From: Holtiella tumoricola
GTDB lineage: Bacteria > Bacillota > Clostridia > Lachnospirales > Cellulosilyticaceae
DNA: 64,000 bases
Assembly (NCBI RefSeq): GCF_027857615.1
Contig: NZ_JAQIFT010000068.1
Location: forward strand, 62,001 to 126,000
Direction of reading: 5' to 3'
Shown piece by piece: positions 36,319 through 44,464 of this stretch. Position numbers and translations under genes: made by a program. Numbering within the stretch: position 1 is the first letter of the stretch; every line of letters starts with the position of its first letter. The notes beneath the pieces are model-generated. The model was given only the letters and a program-made list of their open reading frames with translations, searched no databases and was not told where the DNA came from.

Positions 36319-38106
36319 CTACTCTTTTACAATAGCGCCAAAACGACATTTAGTCATACATGCACCACATTTAATACACTTAGCATGATCAATTTCATGT
36401 TTTTGTTTTGGACTACCTGAAATAGCGCTTACTGGACAAATTCTAGAACATGCAGTACATCCAATACATTTATCTGTAATGTTGTATTCGAGTAAGGCAC
36501 TGCATTTACCTGCTGGACATTTATGGTCACGAACATGAGCAAGATACTCATCTTCAAACGCTTCTAATGTAGATAATACTGGATTAGGTGCTGTTTGACC
36601 TAATCCACAAAGTGCTGTATCTTTAATTGCTGCACTAAGTTCTTTTAAGGTATCTAAATCTTCCATAGTACCTTTGCCCTCTACAATCTTTGTAAGGATT
36701 TCGCAAAGACGCTTTGTTCCCACACGGCAAGGTGTGCATTTACCACAAGATTCTTCTTCGGTAAATTCAAGATAGAATTTTGCTACAGCAGGCATACAGT
36801 CTGTTTCATCCATAACAATCATACCACCTGAACCCATCATAGAACCTTTTGCAATTAAGTTATCAAAATCAATAGGTGTATCAAGATCTTTTTCTGTTAA
36901 GCATCCACCAGATGGACCACCAGTTTGAACGGCTTTAAATTTCTTACCATCTTTAATACCGCCACCAATATCATAGATTACCTCTCTTAATGTAATCCCC
37001 ATTGGTACTTCTATAAGACCAACATTATTGATTTTACCTGCAAGAGCAAATACTTTTGTTCCTTTTGATTTTTCTGTACCAATCTTACTGAACCAATCTG
37101 CACCTTTTAAGAAGATAACTGGAACGTTCGCAAAGGTTTCAACGTTATTTACGTTTGTTGGTTTATTCCAATAACCACTTTCAGCTGGAAATGGAGGTTT
37201 TGTTGTAGGTTCACCACGCATACCTTCCATTGAGTGAATAAGTGCTGTCTCTTCACCACATACAAAAGCACCCGCTCCAAACTTAATTTCAATATCAAAA
37301 CTAAACGCTGTTCCTAAGATATTTTCACCTAATAATCCATAATTACGTGCCTGATCAATAGCAATCTCAAGACGTTTAACAGCTAAAGGATACTCTGCAC
37401 GAATATATACAAGCCCTTTATTTGCACCAATTGCATAACCACAAATAGCCATCGCTTCTACAATTGAGTTTGGATCCCCTTCAAGAATTGAACGATCCAT
37501 AAAGGCACCTGGATCCCCTTCATCTGCATTACATACAACGTATTTTTGATCACTTTGATTTTTGTAAGCAAACTCCCACTTTAGACCTGTAGGGAAACCA
37601 CCACCCCCACGTCCACGAAGTCCTGCTTTTTTCACTTCATCAATCACTTCTTGTTGTGTCATTGTAAGCACTGTACCAAGTGCTGCATAACCATCTCTCG
37701 CTATGTATTCATCAATATTTTCTGGATCAATAAATCCACAGTTACGAAGTGCTACACGCATTTGTTTTTTATAGAATTCCATATGTTTTGAGTCTGATAC
37801 ACAATCTGTTGTCGCTGGATCTACATAAAGTAGTCTTTCAACTTTTCGCCCTTTAACTACATGCTCTGCAACAATTTCTTTTGCATCTTCTGGTTTTACT
37901 TGAACATAAAACGTATTGTCTGGAAGAATTTTTACGATTGGCCCTTTCTCACAGAAACCGAAACATCCTGTTGTAAGAACTTGAACAGTATCGCTCATCC
38001 CAGCTTCCTTGATATGTAACTTAAGATTTTCTACGATTTCATGAGATCTAGATGAAATACACCCTGTACCTCCACAAACTAAAATATGCATTGTATATTG
38101 AGACAT
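36319..38106 (-). CDS. hndC: NuoF-like NADH-binding subunit of the bifurcating hydrogenase (HndC/HydB)
   Basis: The 595-residue flavoprotein has an N-terminal thioredoxin-like [2Fe-2S] domain (CGGTGCISSRS ... CFGFCEKGP), the NuoF FMN/NADH domain (GLRGRGGGGFPTGLKW, CNADEGDPGAFMDR), an SLBB segment, a [4Fe-4S] motif (ESCGKCTPCRVGTKR) and two C-terminal ferredoxin clusters (CIGCTACSRICP and CIKCGACMTKCRF). It accepts electrons from NADH, and its flavin is the likely bifurcation site in HydABC enzymes. It lies 18 bases after hndB and 13 before hndD. Confidence 0.95.
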   Translation of the reverse strand: MSQYTMHILVCGGTGCISSRSHEIVENLKLHIKEAGMSDTVQVLTTGCFGFCEKGPIVKILPDNTFYVQVKPEDAKEIVAEHVVKGRKVERLLYVDPATTDCVSDSKHMEFYKKQMRVALRNCGFIDPENIDEYIARDGYAALGTVLTMTQQEVIDEVKKAGLRGRGGGGFPTGLKWEFAYKNQSDQKYVVCNADEGDPGAFMDRSILEGDPNSIVEAMAICGYAIGANKGLVYIRAEYPLAVKRLEIAIDQARNYGLLGENILGTAFSFDIEIKFGAGAFVCGEETALIHSMEGMRGEPTTKPPFPAESGYWNKPTNVNNVETFANVPVIFLKGADWFSKIGTEKSKGTKVFALAGKINNVGLIEVPMGITLREVIYDIGGGIKDGKKFKAVQTGGPSGGCLTEKDLDTPIDFDNLIAKGSMMGSGGMIVMDETDCMPAVAKFYLEFTEEESCGKCTPCRVGTKRLCEILTKIVEGKGTMEDLDTLKELSAAIKDTALCGLGQTAPNPVLSTLEAFEDEYLAHVRDHKCPAGKCSALLEYNITDKCIGCTACSRICPVSAISGSPKQKHEIDHAKCIKCGACMTKCRFGAIVKE

Positions 38107-38124
38107 TTTAGCACCTTCTTTCCA

Positions 38125-38523
38125 TTACTCATCAAGGGATTTATGGATAGTTGGTATAATGCCATCTACCATTTCGCCACCAAGAATATGTTTTTCTAAT
38201 ATTTCCTTAGCTTTTGCTTTGTCAACGTTTCCATACACAACAGGTTCTTTACCTGGTAATGTGACTTCAATAGTAGGTTCTGCATAACAGTATCCCATAC
38301 AGCCACTTTGTGTAATGACAACATTATCTACTTTTTCATCTCTTACAAGCTCTGCAAAGTAATTCATCACTTCTCTTGCCCCAGAAGCTATCCCACAGGT
38401 TGCCATTGCTACACGAACTACTACCATATTATCTACATTTTCACCTTTTACACGAAGATCTACTTTATTTTTCACATTATCTCTTAATGTTTTAAGTTGA
38501 TCGAGTGACATGATTTTCGTCAT
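38125..38523 (-). CDS. hndB: Thioredoxin-like [2Fe-2S] ferredoxin subunit (HndB)
   Basis: The 132-residue protein is a single thioredoxin-fold [2Fe-2S] domain with cysteines in ATCGIASGAREV and SGCMGYCYAEP. It matches HndB of the Desulfovibrio NADP-reducing hydrogenase and the equivalent small subunit in clostridial Hyd operons. It likely relays electrons within the complex. AAGGAGG precedes the ATG. It lies 29 bases after hndA and 18 before hndC. Confidence 0.93.
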   Translation of the reverse strand: MTKIMSLDQLKTLRDNVKNKVDLRVKGENVDNMVVVRVAMATCGIASGAREVMNYFAELVRDEKVDNVVITQSGCMGYCYAEPTIEVTLPGKEPVVYGNVDKAKAKEILEKHILGGEMVDGIIPTIHKSLDE

Positions 38524-38552
38524 AGCTTTTACCCTCCTTATTTATCAGAAAT

Positions 38553-39047
38553 CTATTCTTGGTACTCTGCAATAATTTCTTTAACTTGCTCAGCTGTATT
38601 AATACGTCCGTATACTTTATCCCCAATCATTACAACAGGAGCAAGTCCACACGCTCCAACACATCTTAATGCATCTAATGAAAACTTACCATCAGATGTT
38701 GTTTGACCTACTTCAATGCCTAACTCATTTTTGAAAGCATCTAAAACCCTATCTGCTCCCCTTACATAACAAGCTGTTCCTAAACATACTGAAATAGGAT
38801 ATTTCCCTTTAGGTTCCATTGTAAAAAATGAATAGAAACTTACAACACCATAAACTTGAGCAGTTGGTATATTAAGTTTTTGACCTACGTATTCTTGTAC
38901 TTCTTTTGGTAAATATCCAAAAATAGCTTGCGCTCTATGAAGCACTGAAATTAATGCACCTCGTTTTTCTGGTAGTGCATCGATAAAAGCTCCTAATTCT
39001 GCATACATTTCTGTTGCAAGTGGATTGTTACATTTCTCACATGACAT
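38553..39047 (-). CDS. hndA: NuoE-like [2Fe-2S] subunit of the bifurcating hydrogenase (HndA/HydC)
   Basis: The 164-residue protein is NuoE-like: an N-terminal helical bundle (RGALISVLHRAQAIFGYLP) and a thioredoxin-fold [2Fe-2S] domain with cysteines in CLGTACYVRGA and CVGACGLAP. An extra Cys pair (CEKCNN) at residues 3 and 6 begins the protein. It docks on HndC. It is the first gene of the operon, with AAGGAGG before the ATG and a consensus promoter 110 bases upstream. Confidence 0.95.
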   Translation of the reverse strand: MSCEKCNNPLATEMYAELGAFIDALPEKRGALISVLHRAQAIFGYLPKEVQEYVGQKLNIPTAQVYGVVSFYSFFTMEPKGKYPISVCLGTACYVRGADRVLDAFKNELGIEVGQTTSDGKFSLDALRCVGACGLAPVVMIGDKVYGRINTAEQVKEIIAEYQE

Positions 39048-39155
39048 CGTTCTTCCTCCTTACGCTTTTGTTACATTTAGCAATAGATGTTTTATTATTT
39101 CAAGGTTTCGTTAAAAAGTTCACAAGTAGTCTGAAATTTTTTAATTATATTTATG

Positions 39156-39184
39156 AAAATACCACAATTTTGTAGTATTGTCAA
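39156..39184 (-). promoter_or_regulatory. Promoter of hndABCD with a palindromic operator in its spacer
   Basis: On the minus strand TTGACA (39179-39184) and TATTTT (39156-39161) are 17 bases apart. A 20-base imperfect palindrome, ATACCACAATTTTGTAGTAT on the plus strand (39159-39178, 8 of 10 paired positions), fills the spacer. A protein bound there would block RNA polymerase. It does not match the Rex consensus TTGTTAAN4TTAACAA. The leader before hndA is about 100 bases. Confidence 0.72.
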
Positions 39185-39229
39185 CTTATTATGATTTTTA
39201 TCAACTATTTATTTAATTTTATACAATTT

Positions 39230-39934
39230 TTATACAAGTTCTAACCATTCAAACACACTTTTTTTATCTATTTTTTCCACTTCTAAAAAACTTTCTCCTT
39301 CACACAATTGTTCTAAGTAATGCGCATCCGAACTCTTCACACACCTCATACCTGGATATATTCCTTTGTAAAGTTCATCTTTAGCATTCTTTGAAACTTC
39401 AAAAGCGTCAAAATATAAATCATCTGGAATAGCACCCAAATTTGATAAGATACTATAAGCATTACGATCTATGTGTGCAGGATAAATACATCCACTCAAT
39501 CCTTTGACTAATGGCACCAGCTCATAGACGGATAGCTGTGTTGCTGTTAAAAGCATACGTTCTATCTCACCTATGACTTCATCTTCTGTATTCATAATCC
39601 ACTGATTTCCAAAAATAGAAGCTCTATTTCTGATTTTAGGCATGCAGGCTTGTATTTGTTTTTCAGCCTCATAAGCATTTTCAAGATTTGGAAATAGAGC
39701 AATGAGATGAAATTCCTCCATACACTCTATTTCCATTCCGGGTATTACTAAAATATCTTTTTCTTTTCCTAACGCCATAATAGGTGCACAGTTACAGCAA
39801 GTATTGTGATCTGTAATAGCAATAATCTTTTTCTCCAAAAGCTCACAAAGATTAATAATATTATTAGGAGTCATCAGCTCATCTCCACAAGGCGATGCTA
39901 CTGTATGAATATGAAAGTCATAACTGACAATCAT
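39230..39934 (-). CDS. PHP domain phosphoesterase (TrpH-like) in the H2-sensing module
   Basis: The 234-residue protein has the PHP metal-site motifs: FHIHTVASPCGD (His-x-His), ITDHNTC and GMEIEC, then CIYPAHIDR and SSDAHYLEQ. It is a predicted metal-dependent phosphoesterase of the TrpH group, perhaps acting on a nucleotide or signal. Its ATG overlaps the stop of the DRTGG gene (ATGA), so translation is coupled. In Clostridia this type of PHP gene regularly accompanies sensory [FeFe]-hydrogenase genes, so it may act in signal output. It ends 45 bases before the hnd promoter. Confidence 0.87.
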   Translation of the reverse strand: MIVSYDFHIHTVASPCGDELMTPNNIINLCELLEKKIIAITDHNTCCNCAPIMALGKEKDILVIPGMEIECMEEFHLIALFPNLENAYEAEKQIQACMPKIRNRASIFGNQWIMNTEDEVIGEIERMLLTATQLSVYELVPLVKGLSGCIYPAHIDRNAYSILSNLGAIPDDLYFDAFEVSKNAKDELYKGIYPGMRCVKSSDAHYLEQLCEGESFLEVEKIDKKSVFEWLELV

Positions 39935-40275
39935 CCAACCCCTCCTAACACACCATCTTGACCTAACCTATAAGCTAATTGAAAGCTTGTAAGCGGTGTA
40001 TTTAGTACTGGGATACCATTTTCTTTTGCTTTTTCTAACATTTCTTCCGTTGGCATGCTCTTTTCTGTTAGAATAATGGCCGATAGACCAATAAGACTTG
40101 CTACAGCTACTGTATTAATATGTCCTTGTATGGTTAGCCAAATCATTTCTTCCTTGGCATGAGCCATCACAAAGCTAAGTAGGTCACCTACATAACCTCC
40201 TTTGATGTTTTGCTCTATACCTTCATCACATAATACATTTAAATTGTACTGATTTGCCAGCTCTTTGACCGTCAT
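39931..40275 (-). CDS. DRTGG domain protein (first of two in the cluster)
   Basis: The 114-residue protein is a single DRTGG domain: GGYVGDLLSFVMAHAKEEMIWLT, then SLIGLSAIILTEKSMPTEEM and NGIPVLNTP. The domain is also found beside CBS pairs and in phosphotransacetylase; it is suspected to bind a small ligand or a partner protein. The protein ends in a Gly-rich tail (GVLGGVG), as does its paralog at 42022. The ATG at 40275 has AGGGGGG upstream and starts 10 bases after the stop of the hydrogenase-like gene; it is coupled to the PHP gene downstream. Confidence 0.85.
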   Translation of the reverse strand: MTVKELANQYNLNVLCDEGIEQNIKGGYVGDLLSFVMAHAKEEMIWLTIQGHINTVAVASLIGLSAIILTEKSMPTEEMLEKAKENGIPVLNTPLTSFQLAYRLGQDGVLGGVG

Positions 40276-40285
40276 CAAATCCCCC

Positions 40286-41599
40286 CTAGTCTTTTGTTGT
40301 TGGCAATATTTTTTGTGTGAGCTCAAACATGGCTTCAGATAACTCTTTAATACGCTTTCTCAACATAAAGATGCAATCCTCCACATGTGCATGCCCCTTG
40401 ACTACGTCCTCAGCAAAACATCTACAAGTAGGTGCACCACATGAACCACAGTCTATTTGCGGCAACTTACTATATAGCTGTTCTATTTCTTCCATCATTT
40501 CCAAAGCTGTTCCAATATCTTCATCTAGCGAAAAAACAGGTTTAGGTACAATAGATACATTATATTTATATGGAAGAGCTTCTAATAAATGGTTGGCTTT
40601 AGTAACCTGTTCTCTCTTTGCTTCTTGTTCTTCATGTTCTATTAATTTTTTGAGTGTATGACGGCTCACAAAAGGATTTTCTATAGTAAGTGCACCACCT
40701 AAGCACCCACCTGTACAAGCTAATGCTTCTATATAATGAATTTTTGATAATGTACCATCCTCTACTTTTTCCAAAATATCAATAACACGTTCAATACCAT
40801 CTACTGCAATATGGTTATCGATACCTATATTACTAATACCTCCATTCCTAGTTGCCCAACTCATCCCCCCCGGGGTTGGTTTACGCTTAATAGGGTGTGG
40901 GTGATTTTTAATTTCATGAATTACTTTTAGGTAAATCTCTTGCATTGAAAATGCCCCATCTACATAAGACTTTTCAAGTCCCTTTGGCTTATGGATATCC
41001 GTAGCTTTAGCTGGACATGGTGATATAAAGAAAACACCTACCTCTTCTTGTTTAATACCATGGCTCATATAGGCTGACTTAACATATCTAGCTGCAAGTT
41101 CCATAGGAGACATAATAGGCAAAATATGATCTATAAGAGCTGGAAAACGTCGCTGGATTAAGCGTACGATGACAGGGCAAGCCGATGAAATAACAGGAAA
41201 TACCTTAACTTCTTTCATATACTGATTTGTGTACTCTGCAATATATTCTGCAGCTTCACTGACTTCGAAAACATCAGTAAATCCTATGGCATACAAGCTT
41301 CCAAGAATCTCCTCTACACTTTCACCTTTTGCAAATTGTGCATAAAAACTAGGTGCAGGCAATGCAACACGATAAGAATAACTATAGATCATATTAAAAT
41401 TATCCATTACAGCACGCTTAGCACCATTTCTACAAACTGCAATACAGTTTCCACAGTCAATGCATCTCTCAGTAATAATCTTTGCTTTAGAATCTCTTAC
41501 TCGAATAGCTTCTGTCGGACATCTTTTAATACAATCCGTACATCCTATACACTTCTCGCTCTCTAGTGTTACAGAATGGCTGTACATAATAGGCTTCAC
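40286..41599 (-). CDS. Putative sensory [FeFe]-hydrogenase-like protein (H domain with C-terminal Fe-S domain)
   Basis: The 437-residue protein starts with two [4Fe-4S] clusters (CIGCTDCIKRCP and CIDCGNCIAVC), then an H-cluster domain, then a C-terminal Fe-S domain (CGSCGAPTCRCFAEDV). H-cluster motifs are altered: L1 is SSACPVIV, not TSCCPxW, so the proton-transfer Cys is Ala while the cluster Cys is kept; L2 is SPCPAK; L3 is EALACTGGCLGGAL. All four likely cluster ligands remain. This pattern fits sensory (HydS, group C/D) rather than catalytic hydrogenases. There is no PAS domain. The GTG at 41599 is used, with AGGA upstream; an ATG at 41587 is possible. It lies between the ATPase gene and the DRTGG gene. 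Confidence 0.87.
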   Translation of the reverse strand: MKPIMYSHSVTLESEKCIGCTDCIKRCPTEAIRVRDSKAKIITERCIDCGNCIAVCRNGAKRAVMDNFNMIYSYSYRVALPAPSFYAQFAKGESVEEILGSLYAIGFTDVFEVSEAAEYIAEYTNQYMKEVKVFPVISSACPVIVRLIQRRFPALIDHILPIMSPMELAARYVKSAYMSHGIKQEEVGVFFISPCPAKATDIHKPKGLEKSYVDGAFSMQEIYLKVIHEIKNHPHPIKRKPTPGGMSWATRNGGISNIGIDNHIAVDGIERVIDILEKVEDGTLSKIHYIEALACTGGCLGGALTIENPFVSRHTLKKLIEHEEQEAKREQVTKANHLLEALPYKYNVSIVPKPVFSLDEDIGTALEMMEEIEQLYSKLPQIDCGSCGAPTCRCFAEDVVKGHAHVEDCIFMLRKRIKELSEAMFELTQKILPTTKD

Positions 41600-41606
41600 C
41601 TACTTC

Positions 41607-42020
41607 CTATTTTAAAAATACGGTTAGCTGTACTTTTGTTCCTTCTCCTACAATCGATGTAATTTTAAGTTCATCACTATACTTTTTCATATTGGGTAGC
41701 CCCATACCTGCTCCAAACCCTAACTCTCGAATTTCATGTGTCGCAGTTGAGTACCCTTCCTGCATTGCTAAATCTATATCTGGAATACCTGGTCCCTTAT
41801 CTTCTAATATAACTTCTATTTTTTCCGGTAAAACATCTACCTGTATAGTACCACCATGAGCATGAATAACCATGTTCATTTCTGCTTCATACATAGCAAC
41901 CGCAATTTTTCTAATTTTTGTACTATCTATGCCTAACTTTTTAAGAATATTCTTGACTTTCCCTGAAGCTTCACCTGCTAGCAAAAAATCATCTCCGTCA
42001 ACTTTATAGAATAGATTCAT
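41607..42020 (-). CDS. RsbW-like anti-sigma/serine kinase ATPase in the H2-sensing module
   Basis: The 137-residue protein is a GHKL ATPase domain of the RsbW/SpoIIAB type: an N-box (MYEAEMNMVIHAHGG) and the G boxes DKGPGIPD and LGFGAGMGLPNMKKYSD. It is a single domain without a sensor or dimerisation region, so it may phosphorylate a partner or bind a sigma or other factor. The ATG at 42020 starts one base after the DRTGG stop, with GGTGGAGG upstream. It lies 7 bases before the hydrogenase-like gene. Similar ATPases are encoded beside sensory hydrogenases. Confidence 0.87.
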   Translation of the reverse strand: MNLFYKVDGDDFLLAGEASGKVKNILKKLGIDSTKIRKIAVAMYEAEMNMVIHAHGGTIQVDVLPEKIEVILEDKGPGIPDIDLAMQEGYSTATHEIRELGFGAGMGLPNMKKYSDELKITSIVGEGTKVQLTVFLK

Positions 42021-42021
42021 G

Positions 42022-42372
42022 CTATACTTCGCCTCCACCACCTAGTCCTTTTTCATAAAGCTTCCCACAAGCCGTATAAAGGGGATAATGAGTAGATAAA
42101 AGCACAATATTTTTTTCTTTTGCAAGTTCTATCATATCTTCTGTTGGAGATTTACCTCTTACAAATACAATAGCTTTAATATCTAACATTTCAGCTGTAC
42201 GAATGACTTGTGGATTAATAAGCCCAGTTAAAAGTAGTACTTTTTCTTTGGCAAAAGCTAGAACATCACTCATTAAATCACAACCGCAAGCTGCATATAC
42301 ATTTGAATTTAATTGTTCTTCCCCTACACATACCTTTGCTTCTAGTATTCCCTTAACTTCTTTAATCTCCAT
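42022..42372 (-). CDS. DRTGG domain protein (second in the cluster)
   Basis: The 116-residue protein is a paralog of the one at 39931: CGCDLMSDVLAFAKEKVLLLTG, then IKAIVFVRGKSPTEDM and NIVLLSTHYP, and a Gly-rich tail (GLGGGGEV). It may bind a small ligand or act as a partner of the ATPase whose start follows one base after its stop. The ATG at 42372 is preceded by GAGGATCC. It follows the AlbA_2 gene by 28 bases. Confidence 0.85.
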   Translation of the reverse strand: MEIKEVKGILEAKVCVGEEQLNSNVYAACGCDLMSDVLAFAKEKVLLLTGLINPQVIRTAEMLDIKAIVFVRGKSPTEDMIELAKEKNIVLLSTHYPLYTACGKLYEKGLGGGGEV

Positions 42373-42400
42373 TGAGGATCCTCCCTATAAATACATATAA

Positions 42401-43519
42401 TTATTGGTAATAGGCTGTTCCTGGTAATTGTACTTGGAATAGGCCTTCTTCTAAATTCATTTCAAAGTTTTTCACATGCTGTCCACAAAATGCCTCTTGT
42501 ACCTTTCCTAATCCAATTCCTACATGCAATGCTTCTTTAGGCTGCATGAGTAAAAGTCTAGAGTAGAGCCAAGGATTTGTAGGTACTTTCATATTTTCAT
42601 CAAAAGCATATTGATACTGCCTAGGATTTACAACATGAATTTGTTCTTCTCCTATTTCTACTCTTGTATATAAATAGACATTCCAATAATCTCTATGAAT
42701 AATCGCATTTGCTAATACTTCACGTAATGCTTCAAAAGGATAATGAACTGGTAATAAAGGGCGTATTTTATCTTCAAAAAGCTTAAGCATATCTGATATA
42801 TTCCCTGTAATGCCTATTGTCCCCTCCTTGCAACTTACTTCAAGCAACGCCTGTGGAATAAAGATTTGTGGCATCTTTCCAAATAAAAGTAAGCCTCCAT
42901 ATGTAGGATATAGTTGTTTTTCATCTTCTAAACTACTTATAATCCCTAATGCTTTAAGCATATGAACCTGTTGTATTGAGTGATCTTCAAAGTTTTTAAG
43001 TGCATAACCAATCTGGCTAAAATCTAAATCTTCTAATGTAGCTTGACGGCATGGTACCTGTTCAAAACTAAGTATACCTTGTGCTTGAAACATTTGTGCA
43101 ATCTCATGTCTCGTTGCAATATCCGTTGTTGAGCCTCTTCTTAAATAAAAAGCACCATTTTGCCTCATTTGATGTGGTGCCTGCCTACTCTTATAAATGG
43201 TTAGAATACCTACTACCTTTTGCTTATACTCTAGTGTCTCAAACTTTACCGGTACAGGTGGTACACTTCTATAAGTAATAACTTGTTGAATACGTTCCTC
43301 TATATCTTTAGGTAAATCCTGAAGACCAACAATACGTTTCGTCTTATCTTCTATTCCGAATATAATGTAACCTCTTCCACCTTCTGTATTCGCCATTGCA
43401 ATAACGTCTTTTACGAATTCCTTTTTATCTGAATCTACTTCTAAGGATAGCTTATATTTAAAATCCAATTTAAAGCCTTCTTCTTCCTTCAACAAGTTTG
43501 CGAGTTTAGTCTTATTCAT
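42401..43519 (-). CDS. AlbA_2 (Schlafen-like) ATP-binding protein, putative transcriptional regulator
   Basis: The 372-residue protein has an N-terminal AlbA_2 domain (EEEGFKLDFKYKLSLEVDSD ... ANTEGGRGYIIFGIEDKTKR ... RRGSTTDIATRHEI) and a C-terminal region with LREVLANAIIHRDYW, as in RecG-like HATPase_c_4 regulators. Such proteins are usually annotated as putative DNA-binding regulators or ATPases; targets are unknown. The ATG at 43519 has AGGTG six bases upstream; a GTG at 43528 overlaps that site. It lies 28 bases before the DRTGG gene, so it may be the first gene of the H2-sensing operon. Confidence 0.8.
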   Translation of the reverse strand: MNKTKLANLLKEEEGFKLDFKYKLSLEVDSDKKEFVKDVIAMANTEGGRGYIIFGIEDKTKRIVGLQDLPKDIEERIQQVITYRSVPPVPVKFETLEYKQKVVGILTIYKSRQAPHQMRQNGAFYLRRGSTTDIATRHEIAQMFQAQGILSFEQVPCRQATLEDLDFSQIGYALKNFEDHSIQQVHMLKALGIISSLEDEKQLYPTYGGLLLFGKMPQIFIPQALLEVSCKEGTIGITGNISDMLKLFEDKIRPLLPVHYPFEALREVLANAIIHRDYWNVYLYTRVEIGEEQIHVVNPRQYQYAFDENMKVPTNPWLYSRLLLMQPKEALHVGIGLGKVQEAFCGQHVKNFEMNLEEGLFQVQLPGTAYYQ

Positions 43520-43756
43520 ACTATTCACCTAAAATTCAGTCTTATTTGTCTTCATTTTAGCATATCCCATTCACAAAAAACAGATAATTCAGCCATATAA
43601 TATTCAATTTTATAAATTATATTATATATATTACAGAAAATTTAATCTTTTATATTTATTATCATAATCACTTCCTTTCTTTTACCCATTACAAGTTATG
43701 CTTTTATCTACTCCTTCATATACATAGTAATAAGATTTTTTACGTGAGGTACTTAT

Positions 43757-44434
43757 ATGGCAAATTCTAAAAATAACGCAGTCTGCTATTTTCGTTTATT
43801 CAATGCAAGGCCTACTAAAGATGCCTTCGACCTTTATTTAGATGATAAGCAAGTCTATAGCTATTTACTTTATGAAGACTTCACCAAATACTATCCTCTT
43901 CCTTCTGGTAAACATATTCTTAAAATTACTTATCATCACCAGATTGAGCCTTTATATGAAAAAAAAATAAATTTACAACGCCATCAAATCTATACAGGTG
44001 TTTTAGCGCACAAATACAAAGAACCTGAGAATTTTCATATTTTTTGTTTGGAAGAACCCAACAAAAAGTTAGAAGGACTTCATTTAGGAATACGTCTCTT
44101 ACACTTTTCACAGCATGAAGGTACGCTGTGTTTATCTACACCTGAAGCTCCTCTTCCTATTCGTCGCATTCGCTACGGTCAGGCATCTTCATATCTTGTA
44201 CGGGAAGCCAATGCCTATACTTTAAATATAGAACAAAGCCCAGAGGAGCTTACGTCAGATACAGAAACATCCGGCCCCTTGGCAATCTTAAGAAATCAAA
44301 AATTCAAACCAGGAAGGCTCTATTCTATCTTCTTTATTGGTGAGGGCACAGCTCAATTTCCCTATAAAGCAATATTAAGTATAGATGGCTATTCGTACCT
44401 TAAAATTGACTTCGAATCAAAAAGCACCTCCTAG
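43757..44434 (+). CDS. DUF4397 domain protein
   Basis: The 225-residue protein opens with FRLFNARPTKDAFDLYLDD and LPSGKHILKI, and a second, weaker unit follows from about 115 (IRRIRYGQASSYLV). These fit the DUF4397 beta-sandwich domain, seen in cell-surface and envelope-associated proteins. There is no signal peptide, so it is either cytoplasmic or attached in another way. Similar proteins in clostridia are hypothetical. GAGGT precedes the ATG. Its TAG stop lies in the shared terminator at 44419. It is monocistronic and diverges from the AlbA_2 gene. Confidence 0.68.
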   Translation: MANSKNNAVCYFRLFNARPTKDAFDLYLDDKQVYSYLLYEDFTKYYPLPSGKHILKITYHHQIEPLYEKKINLQRHQIYTGVLAHKYKEPENFHIFCLEEPNKKLEGLHLGIRLLHFSQHEGTLCLSTPEAPLPIRRIRYGQASSYLVREANAYTLNIEQSPEELTSDTETSGPLAILRNQKFKPGRLYSIFFIGEGTAQFPYKAILSIDGYSYLKIDFESKSTS

Positions 44435-44464
44435 GAATTATTTTTTCCTAGAAGGTGCTTTTTT
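44419..44464. terminator. Bidirectional terminator containing both stop codons of the convergent genes
   Basis: AAAAAGCACCTCCTAGGA and TCCTAGAAGGTGCTTTTTT pair across an A/T loop. The stop of the DUF4397 gene (44434) and that of the flavin reductase gene (44438) are both within the structure. Confidence 0.88.

Noticed and set aside
39156..39184. Rex binding site at the hnd promoter
   Set aside because: The palindrome ATACCACAA...TTGTAGTAT does not match TTGTTAANNNNTTAACAA; a different regulator is more likely.
43529..43756. A gene or mobile element in the AT-rich gap before the DUF4397 gene
   Set aside because: No frame with a ribosome binding site; the AT-rich stretch is better explained as two divergent promoters.
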